From Rubinisphaera margarita (GTDB lineage Bacteria; Planctomycetota; Planctomycetia; Planctomycetales; Planctomycetaceae), in the NCBI RefSeq assembly GCF_022267515.1, contig NZ_JAKFGB010000014.1, forward strand, positions 124,001 through 188,000: 64,000 nt of DNA, in the 5' to 3' direction. The translations under genes and the position numbers were made by a program. How positions within the stretch are numbered: position 1 is the stretch's first letter; the number at the start of each line of letters is the position of its first letter. Of the stretch, positions 41,777-52,483 are shown piece after piece. The notes beneath the pieces are model-generated. The model had not been told where the DNA came from, searched no databases, and saw only the letters and a list, made by a program, of their open reading frames with translations.

Positions 41777-43906
41777 TCAGGTCGCTTCGGGATCAGCCCC
41801 ATCTTCGCCGCTGCCCTCTGCATCCGCCGGGGCCAGCGGGTCGGCTTCGAGTCGTTCCTCTTCCGGAATCGGCTTCCAGATGAACTCAATCTGGAACAGG
41901 GTCTGATGGACTTCCCGCAGGTCCATTGGACGTGCACCCGGCTGGACCTGACCATCTTCATAGCCCAGTCCCGTCTCCGGCAGACTGCCTTCGTCCATCG
42001 GCTGATCGAATGTGTTTTGCGGATTCGACCGGGGATCAATCACGTTGATTCGAGGCTTCTCCCGGAAATTCTTGCTCCGCTGCTGCAGATTCACGATCTG
42101 CTGTTTCGCCATCGTGATCACCGGGTTGGAGATGCCCATCCGACGGACGTCGACCCGAGGGCCGTCTTCCTGCTGGTAGGTCCACGCCTGCAATGCGGGA
42201 ATGACCCGGTCGACCAGGTAGTTGATTCCCTGATCGGTTTCCGGTTTATCGGGAATATGGTGATAGTGCTCCCCGTTGAGGGTCACGATATAGCCTTCCC
42301 CTTCCGGAGCCGGCAACGGCTGCAACCCCGCTGATGCGGCTGCCTCGTGGCTGAGGTCGATGTAGTGAGAACTGAGCCCCTCGTACCAGCCGGCCAGATC
42401 GTCCGAGTTCTCCATCGTGATCGCTTTGATCAGGACGCGGTTGCGGTATTCGATGTTGTCCTCGTCCAGTGCCGCTCCGATGTCTCGCGGCAGGCATTCG
42501 CTGATCGACTTGTAGAACTCAAGCCAGATCGTGTCCTTCATGCCGTCGACCAGGGTGGCTCCCACGGCTTTGGCGGAGTTGTACCGTCCGGTCGCCGAAT
42601 CATAGCCACTCTTGTAACCGCTCCAGGTCTGCTGAAGTTGCTGGGACTGCGAAAGAGTTTGATCCCACGGTTCGGTGTGAACGGTCCGCCACGCATTGGC
42701 TGTTCCGATGGTCGACAGAGCCAGCCCGGTTAACAACGTCGCAGCTGTAATGGCGGCCCACGGCTTCTTCCGTCGAATCTCCCGAGCGCGGGCAATCTCG
42801 GGCGGAAGCAGTGTCGTTTCCGCTGTCGAGAGTCCCATTGCCTGCACGGCCAGGCCGTAGGCGACGGTGAATGTCATGATGTTGTCGCGGAACAGCTGCG
42901 CTTCCAGAACAGACGTCCCGACGAGCTGCTTGAACTCATCGGCCCGGACAACTGGCAGCTCGAGGTTCTGCTCCAGAAACTTCTGCAGACCGGCCATGCG
43001 GAAGCCATTCCCACAGCCGACGACTTTGTTGATTTCGCCACCCTTGGAGACGCTGCTCCAGTAGCCCAGCGAACGCTGCACTTCCGAGAGATAGTCGTTG
43101 AAGACCGGTTTGAGAGCCTGGAAGACAGCCTTCGGGTCCGGCGACTTGGTCGCATTGCACTTCAGGTGCTCGGCCTTGGCGAAGGTTAGTTTCATTTCCT
43201 TCGTCAGAGCCCGAGTGAAATGATTACCGCCGATCGGAATGTTGCGGATCCAGATCTTTTCGCCGTTGGTGACCATAATGGTCGACTGATCGGCTCCCAT
43301 GTCGAGCACAGCGGTATGCTCGTCGGCAGCCGGAGTTCCATCTCCATCGGGGCGAATCCCCAGCTGATCAAACGACAAATACGAGAACAGCGCCAATGGC
43401 GCCATCTGCATCAGTTCGATTTCAATCTTGTTGTTCTGGAACGGACGCAGCTGATGCATGACCTGGTCACGCTTCATGGCGAAGATGCCGACCTCGGCGT
43501 CGATCATGAAGCCGCCAGCCTCATCGCCGCCCCCCATCTGCTGGTAGTCCCAGATGACGTCTTCCAGCGGGAAGGGGATCTGCTGCTTGGCTTCGTACTT
43601 AACGATTTCCTTGACCTTGCCGGCTTCGACCGGAGGCAGCTGGATAAATCGGGCCAGCGAGGTCTGAGCCGGCAGACCGACCGCGATGATGTCTCCCTCC
43701 AGCTTGTTGCGGGAGAGGAACTTGGTGATTGCTTCGTTGATCAGCTCATCGGGAATCGCGTCCGGCTGGCTGAGAATCTTGGCGTGGGGGATGTAATCGA
43801 AACCGACGGCAACAACCTGGTGGGCGGCCTCGGCGTAACGGAGCTTGATCGCCTTCAAGCCCGCCTGACCGATCTCAATTCCCCAGACAGCTCGCGTTTC
43901 AGGCAT
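41777..43906 (-). CDS. pilM: PilM-type actin-like ATPase fused to a membrane/periplasmic PilN-like part
   Basis: A 709-residue protein. Residues 1-350 are a PilM domain: IEIGQAGLKAIKLRY, the LPAQTSLARFIQLPP motif that PilM uses to bind PilN, VKYEAKQQIPFPLEDVIWDY, and the phosphate segment DMGADQSTIMV. A membrane segment at about residue 385-408 (AAITAATLLTGLALSTIGTANAW) is followed by about 300 extracytoplasmic residues, as in PilN/PilP. Normal PilM is about 350 residues and cytosolic, so this looks like a PilM-PilN fusion. The ATG at 43906 is preferred over TTG at 43918 because GAGGA precedes it. Confidence 0.85.
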   Translation of the reverse strand: MPETRAVWGIEIGQAGLKAIKLRYAEAAHQVVAVGFDYIPHAKILSQPDAIPDELINEAITKFLSRNKLEGDIIAVGLPAQTSLARFIQLPPVEAGKVKEIVKYEAKQQIPFPLEDVIWDYQQMGGGDEAGGFMIDAEVGIFAMKRDQVMHQLRPFQNNKIEIELMQMAPLALFSYLSFDQLGIRPDGDGTPAADEHTAVLDMGADQSTIMVTNGEKIWIRNIPIGGNHFTRALTKEMKLTFAKAEHLKCNATKSPDPKAVFQALKPVFNDYLSEVQRSLGYWSSVSKGGEINKVVGCGNGFRMAGLQKFLEQNLELPVVRADEFKQLVGTSVLEAQLFRDNIMTFTVAYGLAVQAMGLSTAETTLLPPEIARAREIRRKKPWAAITAATLLTGLALSTIGTANAWRTVHTEPWDQTLSQSQQLQQTWSGYKSGYDSATGRYNSAKAVGATLVDGMKDTIWLEFYKSISECLPRDIGAALDEDNIEYRNRVLIKAITMENSDDLAGWYEGLSSHYIDLSHEAAASAGLQPLPAPEGEGYIVTLNGEHYHHIPDKPETDQGINYLVDRVIPALQAWTYQQEDGPRVDVRRMGISNPVITMAKQQIVNLQQRSKNFREKPRINVIDPRSNPQNTFDQPMDEGSLPETGLGYEDGQVQPGARPMDLREVHQTLFQIEFIWKPIPEEERLEADPLAPADAEGSGEDGADPEAT

Positions 43907-44284
43907 AATGTTCCTCAACTCTTTTCAGCGAATGCGACCGCATGACAGCGGTACCACGGAATGATGATATCCCGCTCGATGTGCAGTGTTTTGATTGTTC
44001 GTGATCAGCTTCAGGATTAAGGACCAGTCGTTGAACATCGCAATAGGAGACAGGAAAAGGAACGATGTTTCGTGATCCAGACCCGGAATCGGCCCGTGTC
44101 GATTATACGTTGCAATAAACGCAACGTAAACAAATTAGCGGACTTCGATCCATCGATTTCCCAACCCATGATGTATCTTGCCGTTGCTGATCCGGACTGA
44201 GCAAGTCCGATCTGGAGGGGAACTCCGAACTCGCAGCCGAAAAATCGGGATCCGCAGCACAACTGTTCCCTTTCGTCCAACCCT
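43907..44284. other. Gap between pilM and thiE with an inverted repeat
   Basis: No credible gene is seen. TACGTTGC-AATAAAC-GCAACGTA (44106-44128) is a perfect 8-bp inverted repeat, about 200 bases upstream of the pilM start; a hairpin or an operator is possible. The rest shows nothing recognisable. Confidence 0.5.
44106..44128. promoter_or_regulatory. Inverted repeat upstream of pilM (candidate operator or hairpin)
   Basis: The 8-bp arms TACGTTGC and GCAACGTA flank AATAAAC; the flanking sequence is AT-rich compared with the region. It is not at the edge of a gene, so a regulatory role is only a suggestion. Confidence 0.3.
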
Positions 44285-45376
44285 TTAGACGTTGTCGGCC
44301 ATCGAATTGTTCCCGGCCAGCAGAAGATTTCTCATTTTCTCGACCGTCCCCCGCAAATTCACCGACTGGCTCAGCACCTGGCAAACCGCCACCCGTGTCG
44401 CGCCCGCTTCCACAGCCTGAGGCAGCGTTTCCAGATGGATTCCCCCAATAGCGAACCACGGGAGTTCGATTTTCGTGGCCTGCTGCACGAAAGCCGGACC
44501 CGCGAACTGATCAAAGGTTTTGGTCCCGGAGACGAAAACGGGGCCCACTCCCAGATAATCGGCTCCCTCTGCGACCGCGGCCCGGGCCTGTTCGAGATCG
44601 TGGGTCGAAACCCCAATCAGCCGGTCGGCTCCCAGCAACTGCCGCACTTCACGTGGCGGCAGCTCTTCCTGCCCGACGTGCACTCCGTCGGCCTCAGAGA
44701 GCAGGGCGATATCGGGCCGATCGTTCATAATGAACAGCGTCTCGGTTCCAGCCGTAATCTCCCGGACCCAGCGGGCCCGCTTGAGCAGCTCGCCATCATC
44801 CAGCGATTTCTCCCGCAGCTGGATCACATCCACCCCCGCGGCGACCGCTTCGCGAGCCGTATCCTGCCAGTTTCGGGCACACGTTTTTTCCGTCAGCAGA
44901 AAGTAAATCGAAGCCTTCGCCAGCAACTCGTGCCGCCGGTTCCAGAGCAGCACGCTCTGTTCGATCGAGTAAAAGCGATACCGCAGCTGCTCGATCTGAG
45001 CCGAGACGGCTGGCGAAATCAATTTGGAGAATTCCTCCAGCGTCCGCAGTGATTCCTCCACCCGCTTGCAGTTGGCGGCAATCACATCCTGCAGCGTCGA
45101 CCGGGATCGCTCTGCCGAAGTTGAAATCGTCGTCCCGACATCCCCCGGGGTATCGCGACTGGCGACCAGCTGCCAGGCGTCGAGCTGGCTCCAGGCGGAC
45201 TGGAAATCGTGCCGCAACTGCTTCAGCTGACCGCTGATGCGGGGATCGTTCCGCTGAAACCGCACGAAGTCCTCGACGACCCGCAGACCCTCGCGCAGAC
45301 GATTGGCGGCGGCATCGAGAATCCGCCAGATGGCCCGCTCGTCGACGGAAGACCGGGATGGAGAGACATCAGACAT
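44285..45376 (-). CDS. thiE: Thiamine phosphate synthase with N-terminal ThiD2 domain
   Basis: A 363-residue two-domain enzyme. Residues 10-150 match the ThiD2 hydroxymethylpyrimidine-phosphate kinase-like domain (RILDAAANRLREGLRVVEDF, ASRDTPGDVGTTI, ANCKRVEESLRTLEEFSKL). Residues 160-355 are ThiE: IQLREKSLDDGEL, FIMNDRPDIAL, DGVHVGQEELP, and GVSTHDLEQARAA. ThiE condenses the pyrimidine and thiazole phosphates. ThiD2-ThiE fusions are known in cyanobacteria and planctomycetes. No TPP riboswitch was found upstream. It is monocistronic. Confidence 0.9.
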   Translation of the reverse strand: MSDVSPSRSSVDERAIWRILDAAANRLREGLRVVEDFVRFQRNDPRISGQLKQLRHDFQSAWSQLDAWQLVASRDTPGDVGTTISTSAERSRSTLQDVIAANCKRVEESLRTLEEFSKLISPAVSAQIEQLRYRFYSIEQSVLLWNRRHELLAKASIYFLLTEKTCARNWQDTAREAVAAGVDVIQLREKSLDDGELLKRARWVREITAGTETLFIMNDRPDIALLSEADGVHVGQEELPPREVRQLLGADRLIGVSTHDLEQARAAVAEGADYLGVGPVFVSGTKTFDQFAGPAFVQQATKIELPWFAIGGIHLETLPQAVEAGATRVAVCQVLSQSVNLRGTVEKMRNLLLAGNNSMADNV

Positions 45377-45463
45377 GGAAGACTTCTACGTCGCGGTGAA
45401 TCACCGCAGTTAATCAGTTGACACGATTTCGGAAGGCAAGAGGCCCCCGCTAAGAAACAGCAA

Positions 45464-45541
45464 TCCTAACCCGAAGCGTGAGCGAGGGAGATGGACGTCG
45501 CTGGAACAATCGGCCCTCGCTGACGCTTCGGGTTGGGATCG
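45464..45541. repeat. Inverted repeat with AACCCGAAGCGTGAGCGAGGG arms
   Basis: ATCCTAACCCGAAGCGTGAGCGAGGGA (45464-45490) and CCCTCGCTGACGCTTCGGGTTGGGAT (45513-45540) are near-complementary arms with about 22 bases between them. Single copies are at 3358-3384 and, decayed, near 26453-26476. It is 13 bases outside the esterase stop at 45555. Confidence 0.75.
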
Positions 45542-45554
45542 CAGCAGTCCTCGG

Positions 45555-46475
45555 CTACTTGATGGCTCCCGCATTCCGGAGATTCTCGGCGTGAAACTTC
45601 AGCAGGACCAGGCCTTCATTCTCGTAGATTCCCTTCGCGCTGTGCGGCACGTCGGGGACGATCAGCTTTTCGAAGGGGATATCGAGCTCTTCCAGCAGAT
45701 CCATGTATTCGAGGTTGGCTTCGTAGTTGAAGTCTTTGGTGCCGACGTGCACGAGGATTCGCGGCAGTTCTTTGGAACCTTTCGCAGCTTCCCGGGCCAG
45801 ATCCCAGGTGTTGTCGCCCGGGCCGAACTGCAGTTTCGGATTCTCAAAGCCATCGTTCTCGCTGATCCGCTTCTCGGTCGCATATCCCGACCCGCCGGGA
45901 GCAGCCGAGACGAACAACTCCGGATGCCGGAACATGATGCGTGTCGTGCCGCGGCCGCCCTGCGAAAAGCCTTCAATTCCGCGACCTTCCCGCTTCGCCA
46001 CAGTGCGGTAGGTGGCATCGATATGAGGAATGAGTTCCTTCACAAAGACGTCGGCTCCCTGAGCTTCCGGACGATTCGGCATGTTGTAATGGCTGACCGG
46101 GCCGCCGTTGACGAAGACGTAAATCATCGGCGGGATCGTGCCGGCGGAGATGTGCTCATCGATGATCGAGACCAGCTGAATCGACTTGGTTTCCGACCCG
46201 GGCCGCCCGCCATGCAGGTAGTAAATGACCGGAAAACGAGCGTCTTTCGCCTGCTGATACGCTTCGGGCAGATAAATACAGTAGCCGACCTCCTGATTCA
46301 TTGACGGGCTCGTGAACGTGTGATGTTCGAGCCGCTTGTGCTGCAGGCGGGTCGGAATCGGATTCACCCAGCTGAACTCCTTGCTCGCAGCTGGCTTCGT
46401 CGACTGAGCCGCAGCCGAAAATGGAGTTGCGAGCAGAAGTCCGAAGAACACCAGACAGTAAAGCGAGCGAAGCAT
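45555..46475 (-). CDS. Exported esterase (EsteraseD-like alpha/beta hydrolase)
   Basis: A 306-residue protein with a signal peptide (SLYCLVFFGLLLATPFSAAAQ). The nucleophile Ser is in GFSQGGRG, the oxyanion region in VIYYLHGGRPGSE, and a C-terminal His in VPDVPHSAKG. This matches the esterase D/feruloyl-esterase group. The ATG at 46475 is chosen because the signal peptide follows directly; the frame from 46508 adds an 11-residue start without a ribosome binding site. Substrate unknown; a role in polysaccharide or ester hydrolysis outside the cell is likely. Confidence 0.87.
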   Translation of the reverse strand: MLRSLYCLVFFGLLLATPFSAAAQSTKPAASKEFSWVNPIPTRLQHKRLEHHTFTSPSMNQEVGYCIYLPEAYQQAKDARFPVIYYLHGGRPGSETKSIQLVSIIDEHISAGTIPPMIYVFVNGGPVSHYNMPNRPEAQGADVFVKELIPHIDATYRTVAKREGRGIEGFSQGGRGTTRIMFRHPELFVSAAPGGSGYATEKRISENDGFENPKLQFGPGDNTWDLAREAAKGSKELPRILVHVGTKDFNYEANLEYMDLLEELDIPFEKLIVPDVPHSAKGIYENEGLVLLKFHAENLRNAGAIK

Positions 46476-46936
46476 GGCGAAGGCCTGTCGATAAGGGGAA
46501 AGGGGCAAACGTCCGGAATCGATGTGTGGAAAGGGTGAGTGCCACTGGCTCCGCCAGTGCGATTACAGGCTTTGACACTTATGGACCAGCACTGGCGGAG
46601 CCAGTGCCACCCAAGAAGGATCATCCCTATCGCTGATGCACCCGATGATCCGTTAACGCCCTGTTCTCACACAGTCATTAAGAGTGTCGCAGAACGCGGA
46701 AACAGCCGCAATCGAGTCTGAGGATCGCGGCAAACTTGCCTCCTTTTCCCGGTTTGACGATACTGGGGTCTTTAACGGCTCGTCCGAGTAATCCTGTTTT
46801 CCGAAGACGGGGTGCTTTTTCGGACCTTCCGGCCAGGAGTCGTCGGGATCCAGATAGTTCCGAAGCCTGCAGCCGTGGCAATTTACGCGCGGGCCGATGA
46901 GGCCACGGCGTTCAGATATTCTTGCGGAAGCGAATC
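46476..46936. other. Divergent intergenic gap with palindrome pair
   Basis: No gene is seen apart from the repeat pair at 46539-46612. It must contain the promoters of both the esterase and the P-loop NTPase genes, but no clear -35/-10 pair was found. Confidence 0.5.
46539..46612. repeat. Paired CACTGGC/GCCAGTG palindromes
   Basis: CACTGGC-TCC-GCCAGTG (46543-46559) and CACTGGC-GGA-GCCAGTG (46590-46606) are both perfect 7-bp stems with 3-base loops. The outer sequences are AGTGC before the first and CCACCC after the second, so the pair is inverted as a whole. Same layout as at 7.8, 56.5 and 59.5 kb. Confidence 0.85.
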
Positions 46937-48427
<1,491 letters not shown>

Positions 48428-48445
48428 TGGAGATGCCACACGCAT

Positions 48446-48490
48446 TCCCCCTCACCCTAACCCTCTCCCCCAACGGGGGCGAGGGAACTT
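48446..48490. repeat. CCCTCACCCTAAC..GAGGGAACT intergenic repeat
   Basis: CCCTCACCCTAACCCTCTCCC-caac-GGGGGCGAGGGAACT (48449-48490) has GGGGG/CCCCC-type arms and lies 20 bases after the NTPase stop. A shortened copy is at 63101-63136, also just 3' of a gene. This repeat type occurs in many bacteria. Confidence 0.65.
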
Positions 48491-48647
48491 GATGGGTCGC
48501 CCGTGTTGTTGGAAACCAACGAACGTATCTCCAAATTACCGGGACACGGCTGTGCCTGTCCCCGCCTGCGGATGTTGCTGACTCCACCCGATTCACCCCC
48601 ACCAGACGCGGGCAAATGCCTGTCCTGTTGATGAAAGCGAAGTTCGC

Positions 48648-49610
48648 ATGAGCCTGATCTCTCGTCGCGGTTTTCTCTCTACCGGTCTTGCAGCCACGGC
48701 CGCAGCCGGGCTGACTCACGGCTCCAGCGTGCTCGCGAAGAACGCCGAAGCGAAGTCCTCCGAGGTGCCGAAGTTTCGCTATTCCTTCAATACGAGCTGC
48801 GTCCGCAAAGCCAAACGTCCGCTGCCAGAACTGATTGACCTCGTTGCCGACGCCGGCTACGACGGAATCGAACCGTGGATCAGCGAGATTGAAACCTACA
48901 CGAAGTCGGGGGGAACACTTTCCGATCTCCGTAAGCGGCTCGATGATCATGGTCTGCAGGTCGAATCGGCCATCGGCTTCCCGCGCTGGGGCGTCAATGA
49001 CGAGACCGATCGCAAAGCCGGCTTCGAGCAGGCCAAACGCGAGATGGACATGCTGCAACAACTCGGCAGCAAACGCATCGCCGCGCCGCCGGCCGGGATC
49101 AATCGTGGAGATTATCCTGTCATCGATCTCGATGCCCTCGCCGAACGCTACGCGGCTCTGCTCGATCTGGGCGTCTCGATGGACGTCATCCCGCAGCTCG
49201 AAATCTGGGGGTCAAGCAAGAATCTCTCGAAGCTGCCGCAGGCGGCTTATGTCGCCATGGCGGCCAATCATCCCCAGGCCGCCATCCTGCCCGACATCTA
49301 CCATCTGTATCGCGGCGGCTCCGACTTCAATTCGCTTCGGCTGCTCTCCTGCGAAGCGATCAACATCTTCCACGTCAACGACTATCCGCTGTCGATCCCG
49401 CGGGAAGAGATGAAAGACTCCGATCGCGTTTACCCCGGCGACGGCGATGCTCCGATGAAGGCGATCCTGCAGGCCCTGCACAGCACCGGGTTCGCCGGGG
49501 TGCTTTCGCTCGAACTCTTCAACGAGACCTACTTCGCTCAGCCGCCGGTGGAAGTGATCAAGACCGGCCTGGCAAAAATGAAGGCCAGTGTCGAGCAGGC
49601 ATTTGCCTAG
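48648..49610 (+). CDS. Tat-exported xylose-isomerase-like TIM-barrel protein
   Basis: A 320-residue protein with a twin-arginine signal (SRRGFLSTGLAATAAAG) and an AP-endonuclease-2/xylose isomerase-like TIM barrel: GYDGIEPWIS, VESAIGFPRWG, LPDIYHLYRGGSD, and FHVNDYP with metal-ligand His and Asp, ending with GVLSLELFNETY. Such proteins act as sugar-phosphate isomerases or epimerases; the substrate cannot be told. It lies downstream of a repeat. Planctomycetes hold many paralogs. Confidence 0.88.
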   Translation: MSLISRRGFLSTGLAATAAAGLTHGSSVLAKNAEAKSSEVPKFRYSFNTSCVRKAKRPLPELIDLVADAGYDGIEPWISEIETYTKSGGTLSDLRKRLDDHGLQVESAIGFPRWGVNDETDRKAGFEQAKREMDMLQQLGSKRIAAPPAGINRGDYPVIDLDALAERYAALLDLGVSMDVIPQLEIWGSSKNLSKLPQAAYVAMAANHPQAAILPDIYHLYRGGSDFNSLRLLSCEAINIFHVNDYPLSIPREEMKDSDRVYPGDGDAPMKAILQALHSTGFAGVLSLELFNETYFAQPPVEVIKTGLAKMKASVEQAFA

Positions 49611-49676
49611 AGCATTCGCATACTTCACCGGCAGTCGCATTCTGAATTTGCTCGAGAACGCGGCTCAAACCCGTTG

Positions 49677-50327
49677 CTAGTACACGCAGCCGTTGCAGAT
49701 CAATAGCTGCTGCAACACAACGCGGTGCGTGCATTCGCGGCTGGCGATATTGAAGTGACTGATGCGCCGAGCCGGCAGGTCCGTGGTACTGAGCTCGTTA
49801 TTGGTCATCACCGTGGCGGGACTGCTGGCATCGACCGGCACGCCGCGAAATGCGGGGAAACAGTCTCTCACTCCCCGCTCCTCATACAGGTTGTAGCAGT
49901 AGCGAACGTTCTCGGGCACCTGATTCTTTTTGAAGGTGGCTTCGATCAGAACCAGACAATCGACGGTAATGCCCTGTTCCTGCAGCTTTTCGCAGAGAAC
50001 GAGCGCCGCATCGGCCCCCAGGCTGTAAGCCACTACGCTCACCTGGCAGCGGGTATTTTCACGGCAATAGCAGGCGATTTCGTCCGCACTCCGAATGGCG
50101 CTGAGGGGATTATGGATCGAGGTCGTCATTCCATTCGCCATGATCGCCTCGGCCAGATGATCCACATTGGGCCAATAGCCGACGACGCCTTTCACCATCA
50201 CCACGTGGCGTCCCGGACAGGGCGGCGCGAAGTAATCGTTCGCCTTCAGACCACTCGACATCGTGGTCAGTCCAATCGCCAGAACCATAAATAGCGAGAG
50301 AATCCGGCCAGTTGGTTTAATCGTCAT
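49677..50327 (-). CDS. Exported Cys-rich alpha/beta-hydrolase-like protein
   Basis: A 216-residue protein with a signal peptide (ILSLFMVLAIGLTTMSSGLKA) from the ATG at 50327. A nucleophile elbow-like motif is AYSLGAD in an alpha/beta-hydrolase pattern (HVVMVKGVVGYWPNVDHLAE, QVSVVAYSLGADAAL). The mature part has at least nine Cys, including CYC, CRENTRC, CYNLY and CNGC, which is unusual and suggests disulfides. It ends with a His (SHFNI) that could complete a triad. Substrate unknown. Confidence 0.7.
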   Translation of the reverse strand: MTIKPTGRILSLFMVLAIGLTTMSSGLKANDYFAPPCPGRHVVMVKGVVGYWPNVDHLAEAIMANGMTTSIHNPLSAIRSADEIACYCRENTRCQVSVVAYSLGADAALVLCEKLQEQGITVDCLVLIEATFKKNQVPENVRYCYNLYEERGVRDCFPAFRGVPVDASSPATVMTNNELSTTDLPARRISHFNIASRECTHRVVLQQLLICNGCVY

Positions 50328-50514
50328 AGTTTTTCGTCCGGGACCCTGAACCCTACAAATCGAGCAACTTCTTTCCTCTCCAATCGACACTCCCCTGAAC
50401 TGGCGATTAGGCTCAACGATGAATGGACTGCATCACTCGGTCTTTCCCATCGGTCTTATCGGGTGTAGCGATTTCCCCTGCTGTTCGACTTCTAACTATG
50501 CAGATGGTGCCGAT

Positions 50515-51423
50515 ATGCCCGTTTCGCCGCCCGTGTATGAACATCCTCCGCTGCCGCGGCGAATCTCGATGCGAACCATCGGCTGGATCCGCACGAACCT
50601 CGTGCCGGTGTCGGTGATGAAGCGTCGCATGAATTCCAGCAGCAGCCCGCTGATTCAGGAGTTCATGCAGAACCCGGGCGGCTGGCGAGCGATGGAAATC
50701 ATCTACGAAAACGCCCGGCCGAAAAGTCTCTGGGACTGGTACGTGCTTCGTGGACTCCCTCTGAGTATCGAAGCCCGCAATCGACGGCGATACTTCGTGC
50801 ATACTCTCAGTAGGTGGATGCAGGAGAAGGCTGCGGCCCGACCTTTGCGAATGCTGATTCTCGGGTCCGGACCGGCTCTCGATGTGCTCGAAGCGATGCA
50901 GTCCCAGAATGGCCCGTTCGACGTCGATGCCGTTGACCTTGATGAAGGAGCCGTCATCCGAGGTCGCGAGGAAGCTTCGCGGCTGGAGCTCAGCGATCAG
51001 ATCACCTTTCATCACGGCGACGTTCGATCGGCTCTGGGCGAACTGGCCGGCAAGTCCTATGAGATCATTTCATTAATCGGACTGGCGGAGTATTTAAGCG
51101 ATGAAGAGCTGACCGACGTGTTGCAGGAATTATCGGAACATGCCGCCTCGGGATGTCGGATCATCACTCACGCGTACGAAGACACGTTTCATTCCGAATC
51201 GACGCTGAGCAGAATGTTCGGCATCCGGATTCATTCGCGAACGGCAGTTCACATTTCGCGAATGCTCAATGATACCGGGTTCTCCGTGCAGGAGATTGAG
51301 GCGACTCCGCTGGGAATCTACCCGATGATTCTCGCCTCTCCGATGATTGAGCCGGCGTCGATACCGGTCCCCGAATCGCTGCCGGTCGAGCGGGCGACAA
51401 CCAATCGCGTGAGTCCTCGATAA
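50515..51423 (+). CDS. Class I SAM-dependent methyltransferase
   Basis: A 302-residue protein from the ATG at 50515. Motif I is LILGSGPALDVLEAM, the acidic residue of motif II is in DAVDLDEGAV, and motif III-like VRSALGELAGKSYEIISLIGLAEYL follows. An N-terminal helical extension (about 110 residues, RRMNSSSSPLIQEFM) precedes the fold and could set the substrate. The longer frame from 50419 has a Cys/Ser-rich start that looks non-coding. Substrate unknown. Confidence 0.8.
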   Translation: MPVSPPVYEHPPLPRRISMRTIGWIRTNLVPVSVMKRRMNSSSSPLIQEFMQNPGGWRAMEIIYENARPKSLWDWYVLRGLPLSIEARNRRRYFVHTLSRWMQEKAAARPLRMLILGSGPALDVLEAMQSQNGPFDVDAVDLDEGAVIRGREEASRLELSDQITFHHGDVRSALGELAGKSYEIISLIGLAEYLSDEELTDVLQELSEHAASGCRIITHAYEDTFHSESTLSRMFGIRIHSRTAVHISRMLNDTGFSVQEIEATPLGIYPMILASPMIEPASIPVPESLPVERATTNRVSPR

Positions 51424-51430
51424 CGGCGAA

Positions 51431-52465
51431 TCACTCGGCCTGATCGGCAGGGGCTTTTTCCAGGGTCGATAAATCCCAGAGAATCGCCGCTTCATCCTGA
51501 CCGCCGGAGGCCATCCACTGGTTGTCCGGCGAGACCGCAACTGAAGTGACCTTGCCAGCGTGGGGTTCGACTTTCATCAGAATGCCGCCACTGCTGAGCT
51601 CCCAGAGAATGAGCTCGTTCTTCTCTTTGAATCGCCCGCCGCTACCGGAAACCACCAGGCCCCGCTTCGGCAAATAGGCAATGCAGTTCACGGGCCGCGA
51701 GTGCCCCTTGAAGATGCCGGTCTGCTTCTTCTGCTCGACGTCGGTCGCAATGATCATTTCGTCGTACGAGCCGGACAGAACAAGCGGGCTGTCCGGAACC
51801 ACAGCGACCGCGATCGCGGCCGACTTGTGAATCGTATAATCCTGCTTGAGCTTCAGCGCCTCCAGTTCGACGACGGCGACCGTGCCGGGGCGGGTTACGC
51901 GGGTGTCGTCGCCCAGAGCCAGCAGCACCTGACCGGCTGGCTGATCGAGCGCCAGTTCCATCACCGGCTCATCAAACTCCTGTTTCGCGGCGACAGCCCA
52001 CTGGCCGTCTTTCAGTTCCCAGCGGGCGACCGTGCCATCGTCGGAGCAGCTGACTATCCCCGTCTCGGAGACGAATGCCGCCCCCGTAACCTGACCGCGA
52101 TGATGCTTGAGCGTATGGACGGTATCCCCCGTCTCGGGATCGATCAGCAGGATGGCCTGATAGACTCCGGCGAGAATCAGCTTTGAGTCCGGAGAATAAT
52201 CCACCGCGGTGATGTCGCCGCGCAGCTTCTCAATGGTTCGGGTGATCTCTTTCGCAGAGATGTCGACAATCGAGACCTGACCGTAACCACCAATCAACAG
52301 CTGTTGACTGTCTGTGCTGAAGGCGAGTGAGGCGACCGAGCCGCCGGCGTCGTCGAATTTCGAGACCGGTTGCGGTAACTGAGCGTGCAACGGGGCAGGA
52401 GTCGCTAAGAGCGCGGCGAAGAGCAGCGTGATCCACGTCAGTTCTGAGATGCGAAGACGTTCCAT
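51431..52465 (-). CDS. Exported WD40-repeat protein
   Basis: A 344-residue protein with a signal peptide (WITLLFAALLATPAPLHAQ) and about seven WD-type repeats. Examples are DISAKEITRTIEKLRGDITAVDYSPDSKLIL, HRGQVTGAAFVSETGIV and KVTSVAVSPDNQWMASGGQDEA, with the closing ILWDLS motif. A seven-bladed propeller in the periplasm is expected, a common planctomycete type. It ends 8 bases from the methyltransferase stop, convergently. Confidence 0.85.
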   Translation of the reverse strand: MERLRISELTWITLLFAALLATPAPLHAQLPQPVSKFDDAGGSVASLAFSTDSQQLLIGGYGQVSIVDISAKEITRTIEKLRGDITAVDYSPDSKLILAGVYQAILLIDPETGDTVHTLKHHRGQVTGAAFVSETGIVSCSDDGTVARWELKDGQWAVAAKQEFDEPVMELALDQPAGQVLLALGDDTRVTRPGTVAVVELEALKLKQDYTIHKSAAIAVAVVPDSPLVLSGSYDEMIIATDVEQKKQTGIFKGHSRPVNCIAYLPKRGLVVSGSGGRFKEKNELILWELSSGGILMKVEPHAGKVTSVAVSPDNQWMASGGQDEAAILWDLSTLEKAPADQAE

Positions 52466-52483
52466 CGAGGCCCTCCTTCGAGA

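Noticed and set aside
45377..45463. TPP riboswitch upstream of thiE
   Set aside because: The conserved THI-box cores (CTGAGA and ACCTGA with the paired helices) are not present in the 5' gap of the gene.
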